Shown piece after piece: positions 27,186 to 34,103 of a stretch of DNA of 64,000 bases (positions within the stretch are counted from its first letter, which is position 1; the number at the start of each line of letters is the position of its first letter). Position numbers and translations under genes: made by a program. Source of the DNA: Myxococcales bacterium (GTDB lineage: Bacteria; Myxococcota; UBA727; JABDBI01); NCBI GenBank assembly GCA_023898405.1, contig CP060221.1, forward strand, positions 930,001-994,000, given 5' to 3'. The notes beneath the pieces are model-generated. The model did no database searches. It saw only the letters and a program-made list of their open reading frames with translations, and was not told where the DNA came from.

Positions 27186-27824
27186 TTAATTTGTAAAACC
27201 AAAGAGAGTTTTGAGAAAAGATGATTTTTTGTCGCTGACTTTATTTTTCAAATCATCGAGTGATTTTTGTGATTGTTCAGATGCGGTCTTAGTTTCTTGC
27301 TTAGCCATTCTTTGTTTTGGTTTAGCTCTTTCTACTTTTGGCGCGGGTAAATCTATCAGTTTTTGATTAATCTGGCGTATTTGCTTAGCTGAAAGACGAA
27401 AATGAAGAGATTCTGTCGTTCCCGCCCCACGTTCAATGCTTAAAGATTCGAGAACCATATTGTCATAATCTTTAAGCGATGTGGAAATGCTGATGGGTTC
27501 ACGTTTTAAAAATATATTCTCTAGTTTCTGATAAGCTATGAAGGCAAAATTATTAGATTCACCAGATATAAAATTATCCAAAGATTTAACCAAGGGAAAA
27601 AGCAGAAAGTTATTGGGAGTGTTAGTGATAATTCCATTCATGCTCAGCTCTAAAGGCAAATTTTGCACGTGATCACAAAAACTCTCCCCGATCTCAGTTG
27701 GATGCTCGCTTATTTTCGCCTTAAGTTCATGGCTTTCTTTAATCACAGCATCGATTTCTATGTGAGCGATGGATTGCTTTTTGCCCCAATAAAAGAGCGA
27801 TATCTTTTCTAGCACTTCACTCAC
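27186..27824 (-). CDS. Phage Dit-like baseplate protein
   Basis: This 212-residue protein has an N-terminal domain with IEIDAVIKESHELKAKISEHPTE followed by DHVQNLPLELSMNG, the pattern of Dit-like phage baseplate proteins that attach to the tail tube. The last about 60 residues are Lys/Gln-rich and probably disordered (VERAKPKQRMAKQETKTAS). It overlaps the upstream lipoprotein gene by 4 bases (ATGA type). Confidence 0.7.
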   Translation of the reverse strand: MSEVLEKISLFYWGKKQSIAHIEIDAVIKESHELKAKISEHPTEIGESFCDHVQNLPLELSMNGIITNTPNNFLLFPLVKSLDNFISGESNNFAFIAYQKLENIFLKREPISISTSLKDYDNMVLESLSIERGAGTTESLHFRLSAKQIRQINQKLIDLPAPKVERAKPKQRMAKQETKTASEQSQKSLDDLKNKVSDKKSSFLKTLFGFTN

Positions 27825-28219
27825 CTTATGCGCTCCACACGAAATTCCAGGCGGGACTTTTGGCTTTCTGCAATCAATTCAGCAGGTTGTTTGCGGCTTA
27901 CAAAGAAAGTTGGCGCAGCAATGGTTTTTCGCTCTTCGCCTTTTTGTTTATCGATCAATATCTCAAACTTGCTTTCATCGTCATTGAGCTTGATGGTGCG
28001 ATATTTAATATCGGTCACATCATCGATCTTGCACATGACCTGCCATCTATCGCTCACCACCTCGATAGATTTTTCGCAATGAACAGCTGTGCCCTTGATG
28101 GCACCATGAACAATGGCTTTGAAAACAGTTTGTGTGAGTGGTTTGAAAAATTCACTCAGATGCTGACAGGCACTTGAGGCCACTATCAAAAAAGAAAAGA
28201 CAACATATTTAGCTGGCAT
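27821..28219 (-). CDS. Prophage-encoded lipoprotein
   Basis: A 132-residue protein with a hydrophobic leader and lipobox (IVASSAC at about residues 12-18), so probably an outer- or inner-membrane lipoprotein. The mature part has two further Cys and a beta-rich end. It lies between the tape-measure and Dit-like genes and overlaps both (11 and 4 bases). A lipoprotein here is unusual. It could be a superinfection-exclusion or spanin-like factor, but no motif proves either. Confidence 0.6.
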   Translation of the reverse strand: MPAKYVVFSFLIVASSACQHLSEFFKPLTQTVFKAIVHGAIKGTAVHCEKSIEVVSDRWQVMCKIDDVTDIKYRTIKLNDDESKFEILIDKQKGEERKTIAAPTFFVSRKQPAELIAESQKSRLEFRVERIR

Positions 28220-29678
28220 AACGATTTACCCCCATGAATGCATTTTGACGCTCTTTCTCCATTTCTCTTTTTACGGCTTTGGCCACCTCTCCTCCTATTT
28301 CATGAGCGTTGGCACCGGTCTTCACGTTGACCGCTACACTGACACTTTGATTACTGTGATTTTGGATAGAATTGGATGCAGGTGCCATCTGTGGCGCTAA
28401 ATGACGCTGATTGCTTGATTGGCTAGGCTTGCCAGTCACCTCTGCGGTAGCATTGAAAAAACCTTTTTTTAGGAAATCAGGAACAAGGTTTTCGATGGAC
28501 TTTATTTTATCGATAAGCCAATCAAACGCAGAACTTATGCCATTTACCAATCCATCCCACATTTTTTTAGGCAATGCTAACAACCATTTTTCAATGGGCT
28601 TGAAAAAATCTAAAGCCCTTTGATATAGATTTGAAAAAACCGATTCGCCCCCGCTAAAGGCGTTCCAAAGGTCGTCAACTATCAGGATTACAGCCGCGAT
28701 CGCCCCGCCAATAAGAGAGAAAGGCAAAAAAGCGATTGCGGATTTGATGGCAATCACACCCAAAACCACCCCTAAAGAAGCGAGCGCTGTTTGAAGAATC
28801 GTTGTATGGGAAAAAAACTTTGAAAGGGCCTCTCCTACTGAAGATGAAATATAGGCAAATCCTTTAAGAGTGGGCAGCAGCGATAACACCAAAGGGCGGA
28901 TGAATGCTTCAAGGCCTGACTTTAGCTTCACCATGGTTTCACTAAAATCTTTGGCCTGGGCTGCGGCATCCTTATCCAAAGCAATACCCATCGCTTTAGC
29001 CTCAAGGCGCATAGCTTTTAAACCATCAGAGCCTCTCTCCAACATCTTGAGCATCTCAGCCCCCTGATCGCCGAGCATGGAATCGAGAACCCAAATGCGC
29101 TCACTTTGCGTAGGAAGAGTTTTTAACCGATCAGCTACTTCACCCAAAAGTTCTAACGGTTCTCGGATGCGACCACTAGCATCAGTGCTAGAGATGCCGA
29201 TATATTTAAAGGCTTCAGCAGCTTCACCGCTGCCCGATTTGGCATCAACTGCACGTATCTGCAATTCTTTAAGGCTATCGTCCAAGGTATCGATGCTTAC
29301 CCCACTCTTTTGGGCTGCATAGCGCATCTCTTCTAAAGCGTTGGTAGAAATTCCCAGGTAACCCGAAATCCGAGCAACATTGGCCATGCCTTCAACCGTG
29401 CTGCTAAAAAATGATGTTACGCCTTGAACTGCGAAATAACCCGCAAGCACGCTGAGCGCCTTTTGGGCTTTAGATGAAAAATCCTCTATCTGATTTTGAG
29501 CGTGGTTAAGATTGTGCTTATTAAGCTTTACACCCACTTCTAGAGGCATCTTCTTAGCTAAGCCATTTAATGTGCTATTTACGTTGTCTGAAAAACCATC
29601 GATGGATTTGATGGCTTCTTTTAATTTTTTAGCATCGAATTTAAATCCAAACACCGCTTCTAGGCTGCGTACTTCCAT
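28209..29678 (-). CDS. Phage tail tape measure protein
   Basis: About 489 residues from ATG 29678. It has N-terminal coiled-coil, EEMRYAAQKSGVSIDTLDDSLKELQIRA and the GDQGAEMLKMLERG block typical of tape measure proteins, a hydrophobic stretch (about 305-345), an amphipathic DFFKPIEKWLLALPKKMWDG and a C-terminal VAVNVKTGANAHEIGGEVAKAV. It sets tail length; at this size the tail would be short. Position after the chaperone gene fits, although a toxin-antitoxin pair on the other strand separates them. Confidence 0.88.
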   Translation of the reverse strand: MEVRSLEAVFGFKFDAKKLKEAIKSIDGFSDNVNSTLNGLAKKMPLEVGVKLNKHNLNHAQNQIEDFSSKAQKALSVLAGYFAVQGVTSFFSSTVEGMANVARISGYLGISTNALEEMRYAAQKSGVSIDTLDDSLKELQIRAVDAKSGSGEAAEAFKYIGISSTDASGRIREPLELLGEVADRLKTLPTQSERIWVLDSMLGDQGAEMLKMLERGSDGLKAMRLEAKAMGIALDKDAAAQAKDFSETMVKLKSGLEAFIRPLVLSLLPTLKGFAYISSSVGEALSKFFSHTTILQTALASLGVVLGVIAIKSAIAFLPFSLIGGAIAAVILIVDDLWNAFSGGESVFSNLYQRALDFFKPIEKWLLALPKKMWDGLVNGISSAFDWLIDKIKSIENLVPDFLKKGFFNATAEVTGKPSQSSNQRHLAPQMAPASNSIQNHSNQSVSVAVNVKTGANAHEIGGEVAKAVKREMEKERQNAFMGVNRYAS

Positions 29679-29803
29679 TTTTAAAGACCCCAATCGATCC
29701 GCCTATTTTAATGCGAGACGAGCAAATGGGATGCCTAAAATCTGGGGGTTGTTAAAAAATTAATACTTGCATTTATATAACACTTATGTTATGTAATTTA
29801 GCT

Positions 29804-30136
29804 ATGGATGTGGTTTATTTTAGACAAGCAACAGGCAAAGAGCCAGTAAGACAGTATATTGATAAGCTTCCTAGTGAAGTGGCAGCTTACGTATTGGCAG
29901 CCATAAAAGATATTAAAGAACATGGTCTAGATAAAGCATTGGTCACCTGCAGGCAGATTGAAGGAAAACTTTGGGAAATTAAAATCGACGCACAGAGAGT
30001 TTTTTACGTCGTTATTGATGGGCCGACAATGGTTTTGCTGCATGCATACAAAAAGCAGGGTCAAAAGGCGCCTAAAAAGGAAATTTCTGTTGCAAAAAAG
30101 CGAATGAAGCTTGTCATTGGAGGTCATTATGCCTAA
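29804..30136 (+). CDS. Gp49/HigB-type toxin (RelE superfamily)
   Basis: About 110 residues with the phage-derived Gp49-like HigB pattern: MDVVYFRQATGKEPVRQYI, RQIEGKLWEIKI, AQRVFYVVIDGP and LLHAYKKQGQKAPKKEI. Such toxins are ribosome-dependent mRNA interferases. ATG 29804 matches the family start; ATG 29786 is also in frame. A -10-like TATATAAC lies at about 29774. It overlaps the antitoxin gene and runs opposite to the prophage structural genes. Confidence 0.88.
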   Translation: MDVVYFRQATGKEPVRQYIDKLPSEVAAYVLAAIKDIKEHGLDKALVTCRQIEGKLWEIKIDAQRVFYVVIDGPTMVLLHAYKKQGQKAPKKEISVAKKRMKLVIGGHYA

Positions 30137-30443
30137 AAAAACAAAAAATGCTTATTTGGGAAGTAGCATTGATGAACATATCAAGCAAAAATACAAAGAC
30201 AATGAATTTGCTCAAAGCTTCGATATGGAACAAGAGAAGCTAAAACTCGCTCGAAGAGTTAAACAATTACGAGAGCAACAAAACCTAACCCAAACAGAGC
30301 TAGCCGAAATCATAGGAACCAAACAACCGTCTATCGCTAGGCTGGAAAATGGGCACTATTGGCCTAGGATAGATGTTCTTGAAAAAATAGCACTAGCTCT
30401 AGGAAAACATCTTGAAATTCGGTTCACTAAAAAAGCTGCTTAA
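30129..30443 (+). CDS. HigA-type XRE antitoxin
   Basis: About 104 residues from ATG 30129, with GGAGG 5 bases upstream. An HTH_3 domain fills the C-terminal half (RVKQLREQQNLTQTELAEIIGTKQPSIARLE as consecutive helices). It overlaps the toxin gene by 8 bases and would bind and repress the promoter upstream of the toxin, the usual arrangement for HigBA (toxin first). A stop just before the tail chaperone end marks the cassette boundary. Confidence 0.88.
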   Translation: MPKKTKNAYLGSSIDEHIKQKYKDNEFAQSFDMEQEKLKLARRVKQLREQQNLTQTELAEIIGTKQPSIARLENGHYWPRIDVLEKIALALGKHLEIRFTKKAA

Positions 30444-30445
30444 TT

Positions 30446-30580
30446 TTATTTTTTAACAGAGCGTGTCTGCACCCATTCCAAATAATCCATGTAGTCCAGT
30501 GCCTCATGGGCATAGTCCACATCATCTACCGACCAACGCTCTTCAATTTCTATGGGCGACACGTGAAAATAATTCGACAT
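30446..30580 (-). CDS. Second (shifted) frame of the tail assembly chaperone
   Basis: This 44-residue frame (MSNYFHVSPIEIEERW, then YMDYLEWVQTRS) is open upstream to about 30655 in the -1 frame relative to the first chaperone gene. It has the pattern of the downstream product made by ribosomal frameshifting in tail chaperone pairs (as in lambda G/GT). The frames overlap by about 25 bases at CTAAAAG. It could also be translated on its own from ATG 30580. Confidence 0.6.
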   Translation of the reverse strand: MSNYFHVSPIEIEERWSVDDVDYAHEALDYMDYLEWVQTRSVKK

Positions 30581-30618
30581 GGCTATGCGAAACACAGCCC
30601 ATGGGATGTTCGGTGGGT

Positions 30619-31032
30619 TTATACCGCATTGGCCTGAGCTGGATCTTTTAGGGTAGCGCCTTTTAGCAAGTCGCCCGCGGCGTAAAAAAAACCACCATAA
30701 TTTACCTCCAAGGCAAATTTAAGCCACTTAAACAGCAAAGCATAATCTCCAGCCAAATCCGCTTCGGGCTCAAGCCTGGGCCATTTATCTGAGCCAGGCT
30801 CTCGTTCGATCACGGTGCGGTGAGCGAGCTTTTCGATGACCATTTTTAAATCATTAGCAGTGAGCCTCTCAGCCAATCGTGCCAACGAAAAAGAATCCTT
30901 ACCTTCATTTTTCTCAAAAGCGGATCCTGCTAAGGCTAAAATCCTGGTCAATAACTCGATACCATCAGCATAGCCAAGCTGTGTCACTTTAAAGTTTTTG
31001 CCGTCAATACTGGTCTCTTTGGTTTTGATCAT
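30619..31032 (-). CDS. Phage tail assembly chaperone
   Basis: A 137-residue soluble protein lying between the tube and tape-measure genes, the fixed place for tail assembly chaperones. It has LGYADGIELLTRILALAG near the N-terminus and a helical remainder ending in LLKGATLKDPAQANAV. The gene is probably the first half of a frameshifted pair with 30446-30580. The chaperones coat the tape measure protein while tube subunits polymerise. Confidence 0.75.
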   Translation of the reverse strand: MIKTKETSIDGKNFKVTQLGYADGIELLTRILALAGSAFEKNEGKDSFSLARLAERLTANDLKMVIEKLAHRTVIEREPGSDKWPRLEPEADLAGDYALLFKWLKFALEVNYGGFFYAAGDLLKGATLKDPAQANAV

Positions 31033-31046
31033 AGTTGGTGTTGCTC

Positions 31047-31475
31047 CTATTGAGATATGAATGCTTCAAGTTTAGCCACCCGTATCACCCACTCTTTGTC
31101 ACCGATATTTTTGCCCAGCGTTGTTTTGGGCATCTTTTGGATCCAGGCTTGGGTACCCATAAACACAGTGGCACCTTGGGTGTTTCTAATAAGCAGAGGG
31201 CCCACGCCTATGCCATTGGGGGATTTGATATCAGCGTTGTACATGACCGAGAGCAATTTGTTGCTGGGTGACGTGGACATCAATGTAAAGGTGATGGTTG
31301 CTCGCTGGTCACAGGTTTTATAACGCACCACATGGCCATCAGCGCCAATCTGGTCTTGATAACCTTCAGAATCGAACTCAATGTCGATAAAATCATCTTC
31401 AGCAAAGCCCTCGATGGGAATGCCATTAAATATCACCGAGTAATTTTCTGGATCGTATTGCTCAAATGCGTGCAT
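31047..31475 (-). CDS. DUF3277-type phage tail tube protein
   Basis: The 142-residue protein matches the DUF3277 pattern: AFEQYDPENYSVIFNGIPI, IGADGHVVRYK, TITFTLMSTSPSNKLLS and WIQKMPKT, then EWVIRV. These proteins stack to form the inner tube of contractile tails. It lies directly after the sheath gene, as expected, with a 15-base gap. Confidence 0.85.
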   Translation of the reverse strand: MHAFEQYDPENYSVIFNGIPIEGFAEDDFIDIEFDSEGYQDQIGADGHVVRYKTCDQRATITFTLMSTSPSNKLLSVMYNADIKSPNGIGVGPLLIRNTQGATVFMGTQAWIQKMPKTTLGKNIGDKEWVIRVAKLEAFISQ

Positions 31476-31490
31476 ATTTTTTGCGCTCCT

Positions 31491-32477
31491 CTAGACGGTA
31501 ACGGTTCCCTGGATTTCAATCTTATGAATGGCACCGGCTAATCGCCCACTAAAGCGAACTTTAGGCAACACGCGGTCCCCTCTTACTTGTTCACTTACTT
31601 CTTCTATGGTGGGCACGCTCACCATCGGCTCTGGGTCTTCGGCTAACACACCCTGATAAATTGCTTCCTTGAGCTGGGCCAAAATCTCAGAGCGCACCAA
31701 ATCAATGCCTTTTAAGGTGTAGGGAATTTTTTTATTGATCATGAGTAAGCGAAATAAACGCTCTTGGATGCGTACATGCAGCCAATCTATGCCGCGGGTA
31801 ATATCGATAAATCGGCCACTGAGCATTTTTCCATCAAGGGTCACGCCAACACCTTTGATGCCGATGTAACGATTGATATGTGCTTTATCGAGCTCGTCAG
31901 CAATGCTCGCGCTGAGGCTATATGGCGCTACAGGTTTAAGATCCTGATAGGACCAAGAGGATGAGCCTGGAGCTTCTGGCAACATTTTTCCCATCCAGGC
32001 TGCACTTAAACATTCTTCTGAACTTGGATTGTGCATGCAAAAAATGCGGTCGCTCTTAAGGTTTTTGATAATATCCTTGCTGGTGGCATCAACATCAAAA
32101 CCTAGAATGAGGCGACCTGATTCAAGCAAAGCACCAGCTTCTTTCAATTCCTTTGCGCTTGGTGTCTGGCTCAGTAACACACCATAGAAATCACTTTCTA
32201 TATCCAATATGGATTTCAAAGCCTCACTGAGAGAAAAACCATTTTTGGCAAAAGCTATCTTTAAGAGTGGTACCGTAGGATTTTGAGAAAAAACAGCCTT
32301 AGCCATTTTATATGATGCATGAGAGCCATCAGGTAATTCGCCAGCATTACGATACATCTCCACGCTTGCCTTCTCTGCTTCCTTAAAACCTAGTATCAGC
32401 GGCACACCAAAGCCCTTTTGGGCCATGGATAAACTTTGCGTTTCAATGGAAATTTTAACGATGCTATCGATGCTCAT
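31491..32477 (-). CDS. DUF3383-type phage tail sheath protein
   Basis: A 328-residue protein with the DUF3383 layout: SIVKISIETQSLSMAQKGFG at the start, YKMAKAVFSQNP, FYGVLLSQTPSAKE, and the C-terminal VRFSGRLAGAIHKIEIQGTV. Members form the contractile outer sheath. It is the clearest evidence that the prophage had a myovirus tail. It overlaps the neck protein gene by 4 bases. Confidence 0.88.
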   Translation of the reverse strand: MSIDSIVKISIETQSLSMAQKGFGVPLILGFKEAEKASVEMYRNAGELPDGSHASYKMAKAVFSQNPTVPLLKIAFAKNGFSLSEALKSILDIESDFYGVLLSQTPSAKELKEAGALLESGRLILGFDVDATSKDIIKNLKSDRIFCMHNPSSEECLSAAWMGKMLPEAPGSSSWSYQDLKPVAPYSLSASIADELDKAHINRYIGIKGVGVTLDGKMLSGRFIDITRGIDWLHVRIQERLFRLLMINKKIPYTLKGIDLVRSEILAQLKEAIYQGVLAEDPEPMVSVPTIEEVSEQVRGDRVLPKVRFSGRLAGAIHKIEIQGTVTV

Positions 32478-32977
32478 AAGCGATTCTCTAATTCAAGCGA
32501 ATCGAAATAGGCAGTGTTGATCGGTGCACTTTCCTGCATGATCAAACGAAACACCACATCAAAGGCAGCTCTATTCTCTGCTCGATTTTGAAAACTAAAA
32601 TTTAAAGATGTCACCGGATGGTTTTCAACAAATATCAGCCCAGCGCTGCGCAGCTCATCACGATAAACCGGATTAGCAAAACTCAATCGAGCTTTTTCGA
32701 TCAAAAATCGTGCAGAACTTTCCCCATGAGCATGCCGCGAAAACACCTGGACATTGATGGTGAGCTCGCGGTGCCCAACTAAATCAATATTGGCACCACC
32801 GTCTCTAAAACGGTAATAACCGGCATCTCTGCCTACGCTAATACACTGACCCAAGGACAATATGCCAAATGGCTTTCGCATCATTTTGCGGGGCTCATCA
32901 TCCCACACAAAAGGAATACCCACAGCTGAGCGAAAAACATGCTCCAAAGTTATTTGCAGGCCTGGCCATTGCTTCAT
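32474..32977 (-). CDS. LIC_12616-like phage neck/tail terminator protein
   Basis: A 167-residue protein with VWDDEPRKMMRKPFGILSL and a central HRELTINVQVFSRHAHG, followed by a conserved beta-strand end, as in the LIC_12616/gp12-like neck terminator group. It caps the tail and helps join it to the head. It overlaps both neighbours by 4 bases, so expression is coupled. Confidence 0.7.
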   Translation of the reverse strand: MKQWPGLQITLEHVFRSAVGIPFVWDDEPRKMMRKPFGILSLGQCISVGRDAGYYRFRDGGANIDLVGHRELTINVQVFSRHAHGESSARFLIEKARLSFANPVYRDELRSAGLIFVENHPVTSLNFSFQNRAENRAAFDVVFRLIMQESAPINTAYFDSLELENRL

Positions 32978-33375
32978 GTGCCACCTCTTATTTCATGAGT
33001 AATTTTTCCCTTTAAAATTCCATGATCGATAAGCGGCTTGGAGCTACCCTTTCGTTTGATGGTTTCGGGTTTTAATGCAGGCTCAATGCCATTATTGATG
33101 CTCTGCACCATGTCGCTTTTAACCACTTCACCAAATTGGATGAGCGCTTGCTTCTTGCTTAAACGGCCTAAAACGACTTTGTCTTGTAATTGTCGCAAAA
33201 GCCTGATGTGGTCTTTATGCTTTCTGTCACAGGTTGATCTTATGAATGACCTGGACGGTATGTTTTGGTCGCGAGAACCATATTCATGAACCATGGCCAA
33301 ATCGACCATCGAAAATTTTTTGTCATCGTCATGAGGCTCATCCTGCAAAATGCCCAGGACAAATTGGTAGACCAC
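32974..33375 (-). pseudogene. Phage gp10-like tail-completion protein, N-terminus lost
   Basis: The 133-residue open frame matches the HK97 gp10/virion-morphogenesis group (MVDLAMVHEYGSRDQNIPSRSFIR, then KPLIDHGILKGKI), but the first residues come from antisense of an IS701-like transposase fragment (GRPRVKA in the other strand). The true 5' end, about 20-40 codons, was replaced. The GTG at 33375 is therefore an accidental start. Confidence 0.75.
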
Positions 33376-33984
33376 GTGTAAAAGCTTTGAAACTCAAGAA
33401 GCCCAAGGATGTCGTTTTTTGAAAGTAAACCAATCATAACCAATGTTTCTTGGTACGGTGGTGGCTCAAGAGTTGTAGACCTGGTAAGCGGTTTTGGGTT
33501 TTGGTTTCGCCAGGGAAATGGACTTGTCAAAGTACGCTGGGTCTACGTTCGAGATAAATCAGGCACCCATCGAGATGAGTATCTCTATTCCACAAATATG
33601 AGTCTCACGCCAGAACAGATCGTGTCAATCTACACAAGTAGATGGGCTATCGAAGTGACTTTTCAAGAATGCAAAGAGCATTTGCAACTAGAAAAAACCC
33701 GAGTTTGGTGCAAGAACTCAGTACTCACTCTCGTGCCACTGATTTTTGGTTCATACAGCCTAATAGTTCTTCTTTATCACAAAAACAACGAGCAGCTTTC
33801 TGATTGCAGAACTATGTGGTGGCCAAAGAAAGCAAATACCACCTTCTCAAACATGCTCTTGAGCATAAGATTTTATCTTTGGAAGCATCACCTATTTCAA
33901 AACGGCCCAGGCACCATGCGGATGTTGAATAATAGCAATGAGAATGACAATCTTATTCTTCAAGCGCTTTGCCAGGCCGCATGA
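33360..33984 (+). pseudogene. IS701-like transposase, C-terminal fragment with a frameshift
   Basis: Two frames give GRPRVKALKLKKPKDVV then SKPIITNVSWYGGGSRVV, VRWVYVRDKSGTHRDEYL, IVSIYTSRWAIEVTFQECK and LEKTRVWC. These are the last two thirds of a DDE transposase of the IS701/ISNCY type. The N-terminal part is missing here but a homologous N-terminal fragment lies at 36585. An inverted-repeat tip TTTCGGCCAAAGTCGAG follows at 34014-34030. Confidence 0.75.
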
Positions 33985-34030
33985 CGTAGATGATAAAAAA
34001 AGCATTATTCAAATTTCGGCCAAAGTCGAG

Positions 34031-34103
34031 TTGAGGGTAGATCTATTCCAATCTTCTGTTCTCTTGAAGCTGCCGATTCGTTTCAATTTCGGCCAAAGTC
34101 GAG
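34031..34103. repeat. IS701-like left end, inverted (73 bp), copy beside the ankyrin gene stop
   Basis: The reverse complement of this segment begins CTCGACTTTGGCCGAAATTG and is nearly identical to 36495-36568. It abuts the stop codon of the ankyrin gene. A second tip TTTCGGCCAAAGTCGAG at 34014-34030 is the right end of the fragment upstream. Confidence 0.8.

Larger units (their letters stand above)
25511..33365 (-). mobile_element. Tail-module remnant of a contractile-tailed prophage
   Basis: The minus-strand genes run gp10-like, neck terminator, DUF3383 sheath, DUF3277 tube, tail chaperone, tape measure, lipoprotein, Dit-like, baseplate plug, hub, Gp138-like. Most overlap or nearly overlap. 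Capsid, portal, terminase, integrase, later baseplate and tail-fibre genes are all missing. An IS701-like fragment cuts the head side and IS copy 1 cuts the baseplate side. The presence of a sheath shows a myovirus-type tail. Confidence 0.85.

Noticed and set aside
25796..33365. Functional tailocin
   Set aside because: The spike and gp10-like genes are truncated by IS sequences and the remaining baseplate and fibre genes are absent.
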